A DNA stretch of 33,378 nucleotides. It comes from Kiritimatiellia bacterium (GTDB taxonomy: Bacteria; Verrucomicrobiota; Kiritimatiellia; RFP12; UBA1067). Both the position numbers and the translations under genes were made by a program. The notes beneath the pieces were generated by a model. The model was not told the DNA's origin. It worked only from the letters and a program-made list of their open reading frames with translations, and searched no databases. The stretch is from positions 1-33,378 of the forward strand of contig JAFXXW010000018.1 of NCBI GenBank assembly GCA_017542055.1. The letters run 5' to 3'. Shown here piece by piece: positions 33,367-33,378 of this stretch. Within the stretch, counting starts at the first letter, position 1; every line of letters starts with the position of its first letter.

Positions 33367-33378
33367 CCTTTATCTCCA

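Overview
The window is a compact, GC-rich, wholly chromosomal-looking stretch from a Gram-negative, probably anaerobic bacterium. Its envelope character shows in the lipoproteins with lipoboxes, an LpoB-like penicillin-binding-protein activator, a DsbD-type electron transporter, FtsQ/FtsA/FtsZ and a peptidoglycan pathway. Rubredoxin and an oxaloacetate-decarboxylase-type biotin protein suggest anaerobic life. The divergent FtsZ, the MurC-MurB fusion, the eukaryote-type glycogen branching enzyme and the GC content best fit the PVC group, perhaps a Kiritimatiellota/Verrucomicrobiota-like lineage. This placement is inference; there is no rRNA or other phylogenetic anchor here. I see no CRISPR array, phage, transposon or integron.

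Layout. (1) 1-31 (-): the first codons of an unidentified gene, divergent from rpmI-rplT (264-828). (2) 829-932: an octamer repeat and an intrinsic terminator, then a small membrane protein (933-1409). (3) 1422-12887 (+): a nine-gene run holding a biotin carboxyltransferase, glgA, glgB, hisC, an NtrB/NtrC-type two-component pair, a non-RD Ser/Thr kinase, ispH and a reduced DsbD. (4) 12895-20616 (-): a tightly overlapping run read ddl, ftsQ, ftsA, ftsZ, mutL, a flippase and a metallophosphoesterase. (5) 20658-22448 (+): a murC-murB fusion divergent from ddl across only 41 bp. (6) 22536-26117 (+): four consecutive lipoproteins resembling the LpoB / YcfL / COG3014 neighbourhood. (7) 26215-31501 (+): secG, an NAD-dependent epimerase, valS, ruvA and plsC. 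(8) 31557-33366 (+): rubredoxin, tRNA-Thr(UGU), ridA and metK.

The gene-expression signals are strikingly uniform. Seven promoters share an extended -10 close to TATGATATAATA, five of them with a TTGnnn -35 box at 17-18 bp spacing; an eighth has a plain TATAAT. Four of the eight place the predicted transcription start within about 0-6 nt of a start codon, which suggests leaderless or nearly leaderless mRNAs. The other four have leaders with Shine-Dalgarno sites, and three of those leaders carry a small hairpin. Promoters are also packed into the 3' ends of upstream genes: one -10 box contains the upstream stop codon.

The most interesting proteins are the condensed MurC-MurB fusion, in which both halves lack segments but keep their catalytic residues; an FtsZ whose catalytic T7 loop lacks one aspartate and the asparagine; a MutL without the endonuclease metal motif; a carboxyltransferase joined to an AccB-type biotin domain; and the lipoprotein cassette with an internally duplicated LpoB-like protein. 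No intergenic stretch without a gene exceeds 300 bases; the longest is 32-263, which holds the two divergent promoters and the rpmI leader.
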